64,000 bases of DNA from Erythroxylum novogranatense (GCA_029891385.1 CM057225.1:77339887-77403886); one strand, 5' to 3'; counted from the stretch's first letter, positions 23,708 to 36,700 are shown. Numbers and translations are program-made. The notes: generated by a model from the sequence alone, not told the origin.

Positions 23708-24281
23708 TTTCTCCCCCTCTTAAAAGAATTTCGTCCCCGAAATTCGTACCTGAAAAAAAATTGCCAAGTAACTCATCCTCTCACAAAATTTCTTTCTAAT
23801 TAAACATAATCAAACACTTTCTTAACAAATTTCTCATCACACATATTCTTAACTTATTCACAATTATTCAGTTCCTATATCTTATACCACCAATATCATA
23901 TCAAAATCACTATATCACAAATCAACATTCCTTAACATATGGACACAAATCAATGGTCCAATATAATTCAATTTAACCCCTTTTTGAACTTCCACACATA
24001 TATCCTTATCATTTTTTTTATATCTTTCAAGTACTCATTATTGCATCTCACACATGTATATACAAAATCAAATCATCCTAATTCATCATGAACTTCCAAT
24101 CTCAATTTCATTATTACACACCCAAAATCAATCAAATTTCTTAACCTAAATCAAACAATCACTTTGGTTCTTCACATAATTCATGAAAATACTTTTCCAT
24201 GTTCATCACACTCTCACAAATTCAATCTTAACAAACATATTGCCCAAACAAGATCTTATTACTGGGCTCTGATACCACAAC
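23708..24281 (-). other. Internal region of element D: polypurine tract, polyprotein-tail relic, primer site
   Basis: On the minus strand AAGAGGGGGAGAAA (23708-23721) abuts the LTR. Just upstream the strand reads NFGDEILLRG, the conserved last residues of many gypsy polyproteins. GGGCTCTGATACCA (24264-24277, plus strand) is the complement of a tRNA-Met primer site. The intervening 500 bp are AT-rich without coding signal. Confidence 0.8.
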
Positions 24282-25317
24282 TGTTGGGACCCGATATGGA
24301 GACCGGACCCCAATCGGGAAAATGGAAAGAAACTGAAGGAATACGAATTCTTAACGCCAAATAACAGATGAATGCGAATCGGATACAAATTGAATCGGAA
24401 GGCAAAGCAATCGGCAACGAAAGTATCGAATCAAAATGAATCGATAACAAAACGGATACGAATCAAATGGCGAATACATATCAAATTGCGAAAACGAATC
24501 CGAATCGAATTAAAATCAAACAAACTGCTTATTCGAACCGAACACTTTTCTGACATCCGAGAACAAAATCTAATCAGACTATCGCCTTGGAAACCCTAAG
24601 ACTAACCAATTCGAAAACAGTATAAATTTTGTTTTCTTTCTTCCTTTCATTTTCATTCAATCTCTTACAAAGTGATACACTTTTTCACTTTGGAAATTAT
24701 CAATTTCCAATCCTCAATCAAAAATCTCAATACACTCAATTTGTCATATTCAAACTCATAAACATCAATTTACCAAAAATCTTATTCTTATTTTATCTTT
24801 GTAATACAACCAATTTTATCAAAAATTGGGTACCATGACGACTATATTTTAACAACCCCAAAACCTGCAAATGGTTTAAAAACACTGCTATTCCCAATCA
24901 AAACTCAGAATCCTTGGACCACTCATCCGGAATCTAAATCCCAATCAAACACATTCATATTCATATGCAAACCACATTCACATCTCAAATCATACACAAA
25001 ACCCATTCATATCTTCAATATACAAATTCTTAATGCAATCTAAACACAACCCAATCATTCATAAATTATACAATTCCAGAATTTATATACAGCATACTCA
25101 ATTATATACACAATTTCATAATGCACATATCCATGTACAAATCCTTTCTTAAGTTTGGAATTCATTTACATTCAGATGTAATTACACTACAATCTTTAAT
25201 GACATTCCATGCCATAAACAAAACCAATATCAAAAATCTAAATTATACGTATTACAAAAACATGCAAAGGGTGAACTGATGCCTTGACCATCTTTCATCC
25301 GATCTCCTGCTCAAATA

Positions 25318-25356
25318 CTTGGAGATGGGGATGAAAGGGGGGTGAGCTTAAAGCTC
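25318..25356 (-). promoter_or_regulatory. Hairpin plus pyrimidine tract/AG module (D right LTR)
   Basis: GAGCTTAAAGCTC (25344-25356) is followed in element sense by ACCCCCCTTTCATCC and further pyrimidines up to CCAAG near 25318. The AG context is weaker here than in other copies. Confidence 0.45.
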
Positions 25357-25658
25357 GTGGATAATATGTTTATAAATTGAAAAATAAGCAAAAATTATCT
25401 TTTGCAAACTTTTGACATTTTATAAAAATTCCACAAGTAGAGCATTTTGCAAAAGGCTTATTTCTCAAATTTTTCAATTTTTCAAATCATTCATAAACAA
25501 TTTCAACATTTCACGGTTGTTTATTTCTCAAAATTTCAAAACTTTTCACAATTCATAAATAAAATCGAAACATGAATGCATCACGTATAAATGCATCACA
25601 TTATAAACAAATCAAAAATCACATAACACTTCAGAATGGTTTGGTTCGGTCCAAAACG

Positions 25659-25750
25659 GAACGTACTGCACATTCCCGCATAGCGGTCCTGTGCAACCGT
25701 GAACCGAATGTACTATACTTTCCCACATAGTGGTCCAGTGTAGCCGTGAA
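25659..25750 (-). other. Two tandem two-tier hairpins (D right LTR)
   Basis: Two 45-bp units (25659-25703 and 25706-25750) each form an outer stem and an inner stem. In element sense the first reads CTACACT..AGTATAG outside and CCAC-TAT-GTGG inside. The second has TGCACA..TGTGCA outside and CCGC-TAT-GCGG inside. The inner stems differ by a paired G-C to A-T change. Confidence 0.65.
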
Positions 25751-28020
25751 CTTATGGGAGTCCAAAATCGGAGCTCCAGTACCATTAGCGAGCAGGCGGG
25801 AGAAGCCTTTAAAAATGAGACAGTGCACTGACTCAACTTATGGGACCTAACCAAACCCACATAACACATACCACACTTGATATTCGAATTGCCCGAAGGC
25901 ACATTTCGAAAACTAATTTTTTTTCATATTTTCACATCGTGTCGTACTAGACACATTGTCATTCACACATTCACATAAATTCATATGACAATTTAAATGT
26001 AAACTTAATCCATCAATCAATCATATAACAATCAAAATCATATTCAATTCACAATCATTCATAAAACAAAAATTAAAACACTTTTGCTAAATCATCAAAA
26101 TCATTCATAAATAATAGATGTAACAAATGTATCAATTTCATAATTAATAAAATCCTTCAAGCATAAAGAATTTAAAATTTTTAACAATTTATTCAAAATC
26201 ATTAAAATTAATAATTCTAACCTTTATAACAATTTTCATAATTTCATAAATTTAAATCATTTAAAACTTGTAACCATTTTTTTCAAAGCATTTGGAAAAC
26301 AATACAATTCAATACTTCCTTTCTTCATTTGTTTGAAAACATAAACAATAATTTTGCCAAACTTTTCACTTCTTGAATTTTCAAAAATTCATAATCAACT
26401 TATAATTCGAATTATAAACATATTACCCACCTCATTTTCATGCTAGAACTTTGTCCCAAACTTTAATTTCTCCAAAGCTTCTCCTTAATTTCCCTAATTC
26501 AAGACATAAACCCTAATTAATTAAACATCCAAAATTAAACCAATTAAACCATTATATCTCCAAAATTGAGCTTAGAAATCATAAACCCATAACATTTCCA
26601 AGCTATCTAAACCAAAACTTCATTAAAAACTCAAGGATCAAAAATCACCTCTTACCTTAATCTCCACCATTTTCGAAATTTCTTGGTTCTTTAGGAAGAT
26701 CCCATGATCTTCCACCTTTTTTCTTGGACAAAGCATCAAAACCCTCTTAAAAATGGCAGGAAAATCGAACCCTAGCATCCTTCTTTCTTCTTTCTTCTTT
26801 TTCTCCACCGAGGGCACATCTCTTCTCCTTTCTTTCTCTTCTTCTTTTGTTTCTTTCTCTTAAAAATTTCGTGCCTTCTCTCCTTATAAACGGAAGCTCC
26901 TTTTCCATGTCATTTAATGAGTGTCAATTGACCATAATGCCCCTACATGAAAGCCTTATAACTTAACAACTTAAGTAACCTTCCAATTTTGCCCTTAAAT
27001 TTTTATTTCAATTCATACTTACTTTAGGACATTTTTCTCACCATCAAATTGAAGTAATTTGCTAAAACTTCCTTCTATAGAAATGTTCCTCATTGTCTTA
27101 ATTTCATAATGCCACTAAAATTATTTAATTTGGTGTACTACGTCAAAAGTTATACTCCAAAATCATTTGTAGCCCTATTTCTCTAGTTTAATCCAAATCA
27201 ATAATCACCTCATTTGGATGACAAGAGCAAAAGTTATGGCCAAAATACTTTCAGATCTTATTAATCCAAGACTGAACACTAAAACCCGACTTCCATTCAG
27301 AAATTGGAAGTCTTAGAGGCTAAATTGAAATTAACTTCCTTCATAAGACTTGTAGCCCCATGTCTCTATTTTATTTTTCCTCTATAATAAATTTAATCGG
27401 ATCTCCACAGATCCCTAATTTCGCAAAAGACTGAACCATGTTTAGAAAATTTTTTAACTCACTTTGATTAAATCAATCAACCTCAATTTAATCTCATAAA
27501 ATTGCAAATTTCTCTTGAGGATGTAGATAATTGTCTTAGGAATCCAACCCTTTGAAAACCAAGTCAATCGGATGTCGGACGGAAAATATATAGGCAAAAG
27601 ATTGAACATGGGTCGGATTAGGAAGGAAAGTGAAAAAAATAGAAGAAAGCAAACAACATCGCAGCGGGGAGGGAAAACGATGTCGGATTGGAGGACGGCC
27701 CGGCTCGCCCTCGCGAGCTGTCGCACTCCAAGGTCCAAAATTTCTAACTTTCAACACCAAGGTCCAAAATGTCATATTTTATATCACTGCAAAGATCAGA
27801 AGGCCACCTACAACTTTCATGAAGGACAGAAAAGTCAATTTTACCTCTAAGGGAGTCAATCTTTCAGTCAACGATTCTGTCAATCATGCCAAAACAATAA
27901 CAGAAACTTCCAAAAATCATAACTTCACATTCCATAGTCCAAAAATTGCATACTTCACATCAATGAAAAAATCAAAACATAATTTAAAACTTTCATGAAG
28001 AACTTAAATTCAATTTCAAA

Positions 28021-28724
28021 TCTCCTTAAAACTACTGGCGCCAGTTTAATCACCAAATCTCCTTAAAACATCTAGAAGTGATGATAGCACTATAAACTGT
28101 TTATTTGAGTGAATGTTCCCTGATACATGTTTCAATTAATAATTCTAACATGCAGATACTGGATTAATACTCTGTAAAAATCCATTCTGATCATATCAAG
28201 AATTATAATGAAACATATATAAGTTCACCACTCATCAAGATTATGGTTCATAATAAGCGAATGTTTAAATTGTATGTTTTAAGATTAAAGTAATGGCCCA
28301 CTTTATTCTTAAAAACATACTTAATTTCATATTCATTTAATAGTGTCATTATCTATAGTCTACTACTATCATGATATGAAACTCATCATTCCCTTTAAAT
28401 AAACTCCTTTACTTATATGGAGATAAAGTGCAACACTACAATCTAAACCGTAATTAAGCGACCAACTTGATTATTCAACTGTGAATCAATTAATTTAAAT
28501 TCTTATAATATACATGTCTCCCATACATCTCTATGAATATGTATATTACTTACAAAAGAATCTTGATACCTTTTGACCAGATATATAACACTGGCACAGA
28601 TAAAACCAAACTCTTTTGTTTTATTAATAATAAATATTTTCATTACAAAACTGTAAATGAAGAAGATAAAGTTATATGTAAATACATTTGTTTTCTAGGG
28701 CACTATATTTACATAACTCCAACA
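28021..28724 (-). repeat. Probable copia LTR fragment
   Basis: The segment ends on the plus strand in CTCCAACA (28724); its complement opens TGTTGGAGTTATG and continues with GTGCCCTAG, a start common in plant copia LTRs. The other boundary is unclear (28021 to about 28070). It carries a perfect palindrome ACTGGCGCCAGT (28034-28045) between two direct 15-bp repeats. An 81-codon plus frame at 28533-28778 matches nothing that I recognise. Confidence 0.45.
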
Positions 28725-29958
28725 AGATCACCTAAATTTTTTGGGATTTTTTCAAAATTTTTAGTTCATGGAGTTTAGAAAATCCATGGGTTTAAGTATT
28801 CTAGCATCAATTTTAGTGATTGTGCTTTGTGAGATTTTCAGTTGAAAAATCTATTGAGTGAGATGTTTGTTATTGTATAAAGGGGATCAAAGAGACAACA
28901 GGAACAAGAGAAGAGGCATTTTGAGCAAGTCTTTAAGCAAGGAAATCAAGATGGGTACATGTTTATAATAGAGTAAATGAGCCACAAATGCTTTTCCAAA
29001 TCAAGAAAATAAAATGATTTCAATTACTTCATAAGTGGTGCATTTATTACTCTTTGAATGATTTGAAAAATCTTTAAATGTTTGGTATATGAGTTTTATT
29101 GATGAATTTCCAAATGAAGAAGGAAATGCTTTCAAACATTTTATGTTGTGCCTTGAAACATGTCATGGCATTTTGTATGAATGAAAAGATGTGAAAGCAT
29201 GAAAGTATGAGCATATGATCAAATGATTTGAGCATGCTTATATGCTTTTGTTTGAACGAGAATGGAACCATTCTGTTCATCACGTGCACATTGACAAGAG
29301 CCTTCACCCAGTTGCCTGCTTGTGGCATATAAGCTCCGAAATTGGACTCATTATATTCATGGGCTAAACTTCGATTTCTCCATTCTAATTCCATGGAACC
29401 CTCGGGCCATTTGTTTATGCATTGTATCTTTGAAATTGTAAAGTTTGTTGCATATTTGAGTGTTCTGCTATGTTGATGTGATGATACTTTGACTATGAGT
29501 TTTAAGCAAGAATTGTGAAGTTGACTGAGAATTTGAGAACAAACGTTTTATAAATTCATTTTGACTTTTATAAGATAAGAAACATTTCAACAATTTTGCT
29601 TATTCTTTGTTATAAACTTGTTATCCACAAGCTTTCAAACTCACCTCCTTTTATCCCCTCTTTAGGTAATAGCTAAGAGATCAAGTGATCAAGAGCCTAA
29701 GGGAATATCTACATATTTGTTTATTTTGTATTCAGAGTTGATTTTGGGAAAGCAATAAGTTTGTTGTTCAAGAACCTTTTGTAATTTGAGATTTTGAGAC
29801 GATGATGTAATGTGGCTTAGATTGCCATTAAAGATTTGTAAAACTTTATTCTTTTGATGTTAATGAAATGAGAATGGTGCATGGATGATGTGAGTTGAAG
29901 TTAGATATATGTGAAGAAGTAATCAACTTGAGTTGATGATTTTGGAACATAAATTGTT

Positions 29959-29959
29959 G

Positions 29960-30003
<44 letters not shown>
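29959..30003. repeat. (TA)n(TG)n microsatellite
   Basis: A short TA run passes into an uninterrupted TG run within LTR H. Confidence 0.95.
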
Positions 30004-30006
<3 letters not shown>

Positions 30007-30366
30007 CATAAGCGAGGTACTATGGAAAGGAAGATAACAAATATGACTGATCAAATGTAGTTGAAGGCGATGAGGAAAATGAGTTGAGATTTGAAAAGTT
30101 TAATGAAGTCAATTTGGTAACTGAATGGTTAAGCTCAGGACATTCCAAGTTTGCGAAATGCAAAATTTCAAGTCTTCCATAGGAAAAAATTTATGTTCTG
30201 AGTTCATGGGAAAATTGGAAATGATCTAGGTTGAATTTGACAAAGTTTTTCATGGAAGTTGTAGATTATCTTTCTAGCTTTCCAACGGTATATAGTATGG
30301 AATTTTTGGAAATTGTTGTCAAAAACTATGATCCTTGTAAGTGGAGATGCTCAGAAGTATAGTTTG

Positions 30367-30551
30367 TATCGTTTGATGACATCCTATTGTCTGGTGAGGA
30401 CATACCGTCTGGTGATGACGTATCGTCTGGTGAGCACGCATCATCTAGTAAGGACGTATCATTTAGTGAAGATGAATCATCTGGTGAGGATGCTTCATCT
30501 GGTGAGGACGTATCATCTGGTGATGTCATATCGTCTGGTGATGACGTCATT
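30367..30551. repeat. 18-bp tandem repeat, about 10 units (LTR H)
   Basis: Nine near-complete units of the form TCTGGTGATGACGTATCG follow from 30390, with a partial unit before. Because 18 is a multiple of three, both strands stay open (Ser/Gly/Glu/Asp-rich one way, Ser/Pro/Asp-rich the other). This is a by-product of periodicity, not evidence of a gene. The array lies where F, G and K carry palindromes. Confidence 0.9.
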
Positions 30552-30614
30552 TTGTCTGATGCACTATTCATTTGACCCTATCGTTTGATCCAAATTTGAC
30601 CCTCTAGATGATAG

Positions 30615-30674
30615 TGTTGGGCCTCGATTTTGAAACCCAACCCTCTTGCGAAAACATGAAACCTTGAGCGTGGA
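30615..30674 (-). repeat. Solo LTR G, first part
   Basis: It begins TGTTGGGCCTCG and is cut after 60 bp by element F; it continues at 40687. The flanking GATAG (30610-30614) pairs with GATGG (44285-44289) as a 4-of-5 target-site duplication. Confidence 0.75.
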
Positions 30675-31465
30675 TGTCGAAACCCGACCCGGAGATCGGA
30701 CCCCGACTGTTGGATCCCGTTACCGGAACCCAACTCTCTTGCTTAAGATCGTGAAACCTGAGCGTGCGTATTACTTTGAAGGGTTTTTTTTTTCATTCTT
30801 AATCCCTTGAACCCTTAAAGACATCATGAATTCATTCTCATGCTCAAAACGCTCCCAAAATTCACTTACCAAAGTTCCGTAATATGCCCATGTACCTAAT
30901 CATCTTACTTGAACTTATTTTCTCTACGCGTTCACCGAATTTGAAAAACATAAAATCTTAAGTTCATTTGAAATTTTCTTGTAAATCATAGCCTTATGAC
31001 TCTTGTTTAATTTAAGACAAGAATTGCTTCAATCGGAGTTATATAACTCTAGATATACTCCAATAACCTGAAAGAGTTCATACCGGGAACATGTTCTCTT
31101 AACCGGCCTTTCACTTTCTTTAATGAGAACTTCCTCAATTTAACTCCAAATGATACCAATTTTTGTATTAAGAAAGATATATGTCTTATAAATCCAATGG
31201 TTTAAGCCTCACCTCATTTGGAGGTCACATGAGGGGTTTATGCCCAATTTAATAGACCCTGCTCACTTCCAAATTCAAACTGAAACTCTTTTGGGACAAT
31301 TACCATAACTTTTTATATATAGGTCAGAATGTGTTCTCTCTGTCACCATTTGAAAGTAGACATCTAGATCTACAACTCTCATGAAGACTGCAAAACCAAA
31401 TTCGGCCTCTAACAATGCTCAAAACACTTGACTAACAACTCGACCTGTGCTGGAAACTAGCCTAT

Positions 31466-31608
31466 AACTCGACTTATCGAGACAAATAAGTCGACTTATC
31501 ACCAACAAGTCGACTTATCGAGGAAAATAACTCGACTTATCTATCTAAAAAGTCGACTTATTATGCAAAAACTTCACAAGTCGACTTATGGGTCCAATAA
31601 GTCGACTT
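31466..31608. repeat. AAGTCGACTT array (F left LTR)
   Basis: Five exact copies (31488, 31507, 31550, 31578 and 31599) and imperfect AACTCGACTT copies, separated by unrelated spacers. The array follows a TCTACAACTCTCATGAAGAC block also found beside different arrays in G and K. Confidence 0.92.
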
Positions 31609-32051
31609 ATATCTATCCAGAACTCAAAACCTAACCCTCTACACTCTCTCTTGACTTATTCCAAACACCATATACACTTCTAAACCTCTCAACTCATTCA
31701 TTCCACTCCCAACATGCTATAATCTCACTTAATCTTACATCATTCATCTACCCACATGCATTTCAAAACAATTCCATACAACTTTGGAACTATGCTTAAA
31801 CATACATGGATTTCTCAAAATACATTTGAACTTAGCATTCTTTCATTCATATGAAGTCATAAGTCATTACAAAGCTTTAGAGGGCATTTCAAGCCACTCC
31901 ATCATATCCCCAAAAATACAAACTTGCCACAATCATCATTTTCTCAAAATGCATCTAAAGCATTGAGTTACAAAAAATCATTTCAAATACAAAATCAAAA
32001 GAAAATTCTTGGAGTAAATGCCTTTAAACTTGCTCCTCGGGATCCTACTCA

Positions 32052-32087
32052 TTTCCTGGAGAATTTAGGGGGGGTGAGCTTTCGCTC
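32052..32087 (-). promoter_or_regulatory. Hairpin plus pyrimidine tract/AG module (F left LTR)
   Basis: GAGCTTTCGCTC (32076-32087) pairs GAGC with GCTC. In element sense it is followed by ACCCCCCCTAAATTCTCCAG, like a splice acceptor. The right LTR repeats it at 38993-39028. Confidence 0.5.
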
Positions 32088-33752
32088 CATGGGTAACACA
32101 TTTATATTTATATATCAAGCATGTCTATTTAGTTACTCATACTTTTAGCAAACTTTCAATAGAATCATAATACATGCATCATGAAATTTTCATCAATACA
32201 TAAACATCATTTCTCACAATTCAAAACATTCATGATTCTTGCAATTTCATGTTATCACATAAGAAACACATCAAATGGCTCGGTAAGTCCATATTCTTGG
32301 CAACCATATAATCTCATTTAATGATCTTATATGGGCAAATCTTTAGGAGTCCAAAAATGGATCATCCTATGCCACAATCGGGCAGCCGGGCGAAGGCTTT
32401 CATGGTCGACGTGCACGTGACGGTTCTTGGGACTATACCTTACCCACATAACATATCATTCATGCATCATACAAGAAAATTGGACTATTCTTGTCCAATT
32501 CACTGTTTTCTTTAAATATCATCTTTTTCATACATCATTCATGCTTTTCATCATATTCATTTAACAAGTTTCTCTAAAACAATTTCAATCATCATCATAC
32601 AAAGTACACTTACAATCATCATAATTTCATACTCAACCTTAATAATTGCTTAACAACAACATCAATCATTTAATACAATCATCAATGACTTATACGCCCA
32701 CATTCAACATTAATCTCAAACATTTAGTACAACTACCAAGTAATCAAAACTCATTAATGTCATGCATTTATTTACATTTATAGCTTATATACATAAAGAT
32801 AAATATGAAACCCACCTTATATTTGCTTAATCCTTTCCTTAGGAGTGTTCTTCTTGCCCTTCTCTCTTTCTTCTTTCCCTTCATTAAAACCGAAACCCAT
32901 AATCACTTAGGGTTTTAAAATTGACAAACCAAAGGACTTTAATCATGAAATTTACCTTAGAATCACTAAACCCATTCTATTTCTAAGCTTTTGAACCATG
33001 AAACAACAAAAATCTTAACCTTAATCAAGAAGCTTACCTTAAATCCTTAACCAAACAAGTGGTTTCTTGGTTCAAATGAAGCTTGCACTTTCCTCCACAC
33101 CTTTAACTCTTGATCTTTCTTCAAAACTCACTCAAACTCATAGGAATCACTAACCTTTCTTCTCTTCTTCTTCCTTCCTCCACTTTTCCGTAACTCTTCC
33201 TCTCCTCTTCTAATTTTCAGAATTTCCTCTCTTCTCTTCTACACTCACTTATTTCTTCTTCTTTTTTTTATACTTCTTATTCATTTCACTTAAGCCCATT
33301 TATCCTTTTAAGCCCATATACTCCACCTTCACCTTCCTTTCCTTCTTCCTTCCTTATTTCCTACTACAACTTAAGCCCATTGATTTCCTTTAAGCCCAAT
33401 TCATTCTCTTTTCTTTTATTCTTCCTTCCTTCTTATCTTCTTTAACCTACATCAAGCCCACTTGTCTTTTAAAGCCCAACTTATTCTCTTTTCTTTTCTT
33501 ACTTCATTAAAGTCCATTGCATATATATCCTCTCTTCTTTCTTATTTCATTTGGGCCCATTTCATTTCTTTTTCTTTATTCAGTTCATTTGGGCCCAAGG
33601 CCCAACTAACTCATTTAATTTCCTTAATTCTTCACCTAACTCTTTAGTGCTATCATACACTAATTAGTGACAACTTAATTTGATGCTAACATAACTTACT
33701 TAATTTAATCTAATCAAGCTTAATTTATCATAAAAATTTTCTGGAGGTAACA

Positions 33753-36700
33753 TTTCTCCCCCCCTTAAGAAATTTCGTCCTCGAAATTTATACATACTTA
33801 AACAAACATTAAGCAATACAGTTTCTTTACTTAGGTCTTCCCAATAAAGCTAGTCATTCTCATAATCAACTTTCTCACCACACCTATTCATAATATTTTT
33901 CATTTTTTTTATCTTAAATACCATCCATGTCAAATCCAAACGCCATTATTTCTTATAGGATTTATTAGAAGTACAGAATGTTCTTCCGTTTCTCATTTAG
34001 CTCCATCACTCAGAAACTTTCTTTCAAATGATAATGTTGTCATTATTGGTCATTTACTTCCTTAACTAGTTTCTCTTTATGCTTCAGATCACTCAAATTT
34101 TTTTTTTCACTTCTTGTGTCGATAACACCATAATCTTATCACCTCAATATTTCCTTAACATGCTCACATATATCATACTTTGAGTTCTTTTGTCAAGAGC
34201 ATCAACTCATAATACGTTCATACGAACTAATTCATAGCGCTTAGCGAATTCTTTTCCTAGCTTGAACACTCTGAGCAAGGTGATACCTTGAGACAAAACA
34301 ATTTTCACTTAATAATTCACATCACTATTGTCTCGGTTCATGCAACTCTTATGTCAATCTCCGTATTCCATATCTTTGCCCTAAATCAACTTAATTCATT
34401 TATCTTCCTTAATCACTTAATTTCTTATATCTCTTTAATCGATCTGACATTCAATCATCTTTAGGTCTTACTTATCATAATACAAAAGCGATGATTCTAT
34501 ATATCTTCTAACTCCTCATCCTGTATTCTATTGAAAACAAAATGCCAACAATTGCGATGCTTAAAGTCAAATAGAACTATACATTAGTATCATGTTCCTA
34601 CAATCTCTAAACTATAAACTTTAGGCATATCTTCCGATAGTTAAAACTGTCGACAATTCAAACTTTCAATCGCTTGACATCTTTCTTCTTAGATGTATAG
34701 CCTAAATCACCATTACTTTTCTCACAGTCGCTTTGCTAAATCATCTTTGCCGGTATGCATATTTCTTATCTCAATCACCCAGTACCATGATTCCTACTCA
34801 AACTCAAAAATTTATGCGCATTTCCAATTTCTTAGTAAGCTTCACAATTTCTTAATCTTCAATTTGCGCTTGGTCCATATGAACGATCTAAACTTCCAAA
34901 GGTTCAGTCATCTTGTCTAAAATTTAATTTCACATTCTACACTCCTTACTCGCACTAGGTTTAGCAACTTTAATATCCAAATTTATGATACACTTCTTTA
35001 TTAATACATCTGATCATAACACTAGTCTTACAAGCATAGCACTCACGTATACAATCATAATCCTTCGAATAACTCTATCTATTGTCTCAGTCTCATATTC
35101 AATTCTTTCAACTCAAGCATCTTTATTAATTCCACATACTTCTTATCTACTCACCCTATATGCTTCTTCTCATTCAAACTTAACACTCATATCTGTTTTC
35201 ACTTTCTTAAACTCTTAATCCTTAATCTGAGGTAAACTAAACCCTCTATTCAATGCTTTCTTTTGTATTAGTTCTTATAACCTCAAAATTAAATTTCTAC
35301 TTACAGTTTCGGATATATCACTTAACTTCTCGCTAGAACAATCATAGCCTTTCGATGTTTTATCAATCTCCTGAGTCTCATAATTAATTTTCCCAATTCA
35401 TCGATTATCTCAGACTTTTTACGATCTGCACTTACATGTGTATATTTAAGATATTCTGTACATATCTTGTCTTCAAACTTTCAAATAATCATTAGTTTAA
35501 CAATTCTAAATCATGTCTCAAATAGTCACTCATAAGACTTCAATTTTCTCCATACATATGAAATCATTTTGTTCGCTACATTGGATTTCAACCAAATGTC
35601 TTATACAATATCTGTGCATACTATAAATTCTCCAAATCTATATGATATAATTTACCTCAGCATAGTTCCTTTAAAATTCTTTTTATGCACGTTACTCATC
35701 GCTTTACACATTTTCTCCCCAGATTCAAACTATTTTTTCTCAATTCTTCGAATGTCTTTACTACACCTTCAAATCTTGAATCTCTTTAGTCTCCAATACC
35801 ATGGTGTTATTAGTCATTTGATAACTCAAGTAATTATTCTCAAAATTCATATATCTCTTGATTAGCCCTCATGCATTCTTAATATAACTGTTCCTTAATG
35901 AAGTACATTGTCTCACTTTCTTTTCCATTTCCCCTTATTAACTTCCTTCCTCAATTGATTCTCTCTATTTCTTGCATTTCATCAATCCTCACTTGAACTC
36001 ACTATCATGTTTGCTCATCCATACCAATTTCTCCATCCATTGCAATCTATTTGCAAATTTGACTTCTTGTGATTTTAATACATTCCTCAAGTCATATTAG
36101 TTTCTCCCAAACATATTTTCACATAACATGTACTCATATACTCTTCATAGTCTTCTTAAATTTAGAAATCTACTCATATGATCCTTTACCTCAACCAAGA
36201 TACATACTTTTTCAATATCATATTTTACCTCTCTGCTTGAATCTTTGTTAGGAAGTGTACACACTTTCGAATCATTACATATTCCTTTCCGATCAGTTCT
36301 TTCATCGATCACTCTTAATATAAACTATCTAGTCGGCTTATTCTAACTTAATAAAATTCCCTTGAAAGGAGGCTTCTTGCTACCATCATCTATGCTATTC
36401 GTGCAATCTTGATCAAAACCTATTATCCTCCCCACATTATCAACTATTCTTAATACCTTGGGAAGACCCATTTCTATCATCCTCATAAGGTCATAAGGTT
36501 CAAGTCACTCAAAACTCAATGGAGTAATTAAACATACTTGCTGTCGCATATGCTTGGGTGGCATAATCAAATTCAACCCATTTCGTCCACATGCTTATCT
36601 CCACCAATTCCCTAAATCTATCTCTTACATGATTGGTACTTTGATCTTCATTAATCCTAGAAAATATTCTTCTCTTGATTCTTTGACTTTATTTCTCATT

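Larger units (their letters stand above)
19875..28020 (-). mobile_element. Element D: gypsy-like element with giant LTRs and a tiny internal region
   Basis: Two related LTRs (19875-23707 and 24282-28020) flank only 574 bp. The internal part has a polypurine tract, a relic of the conserved gypsy polyprotein tail and a tRNA-Met primer site, but no gag or pol. This is the layout of a large retrotransposon derivative (LARD) that would need proteins in trans. The right LTR is cut off at 28020. Confidence 0.8.
24282..28020 (-). repeat. 5' LTR of element D, truncated at 28020
   Basis: It starts TGTTGGGACCCG at the primer site. Homology to the left LTR is lost after CAATTTCAAA (28020). It has about 970 bp absent from the left copy (24854-25822) but has lost about 300 bp, including the palindrome cluster, near 27728. 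Confidence 0.85.
28725..30614 (+). repeat. Gypsy LTR H, first part
   Basis: It matches, in opposite orientation, the order of blocks in LTRs F and K: a GC-richer block near 29290-29340, a hairpin-like plus pyrimidine/AG site (29629-29669), a motif array (30367-30551) and then a conserved AGTTGTAGAT block that resumes after 44290. Its 5' end is not defined. Solo LTR G interrupts it at 30615. Confidence 0.7.
30675..33752 (-). repeat. 3' LTR of element F (3078 bp)
   Basis: The plus strand runs from TGTCGAAACCCG to TGGAGGTAACA. It contains the AAGTCGACTT array (31466-31608), a hairpin/AG module (32052-32087) and pyrimidine-rich DNA with repeated GGGCCCA-type words (33280-33610). Plus frames here are short and not real genes. 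Confidence 0.88.

Noticed and set aside
27572..27998. 92- and 122-codon plus frames in D right LTR
   Set aside because: They cover LTR sequence shared with the left LTR, where the frames are broken, so there is no selection for coding.
28533..28778. 81-codon hypothetical protein
   Set aside because: It overlaps the terminus of a probable copia LTR and shows no recognisable motif.
30326..30588. Ser/Asp/Glu-rich protein candidates on both strands
   Set aside because: Open frames on both strands follow from an 18-bp tandem repeat; no flanking gene structure.
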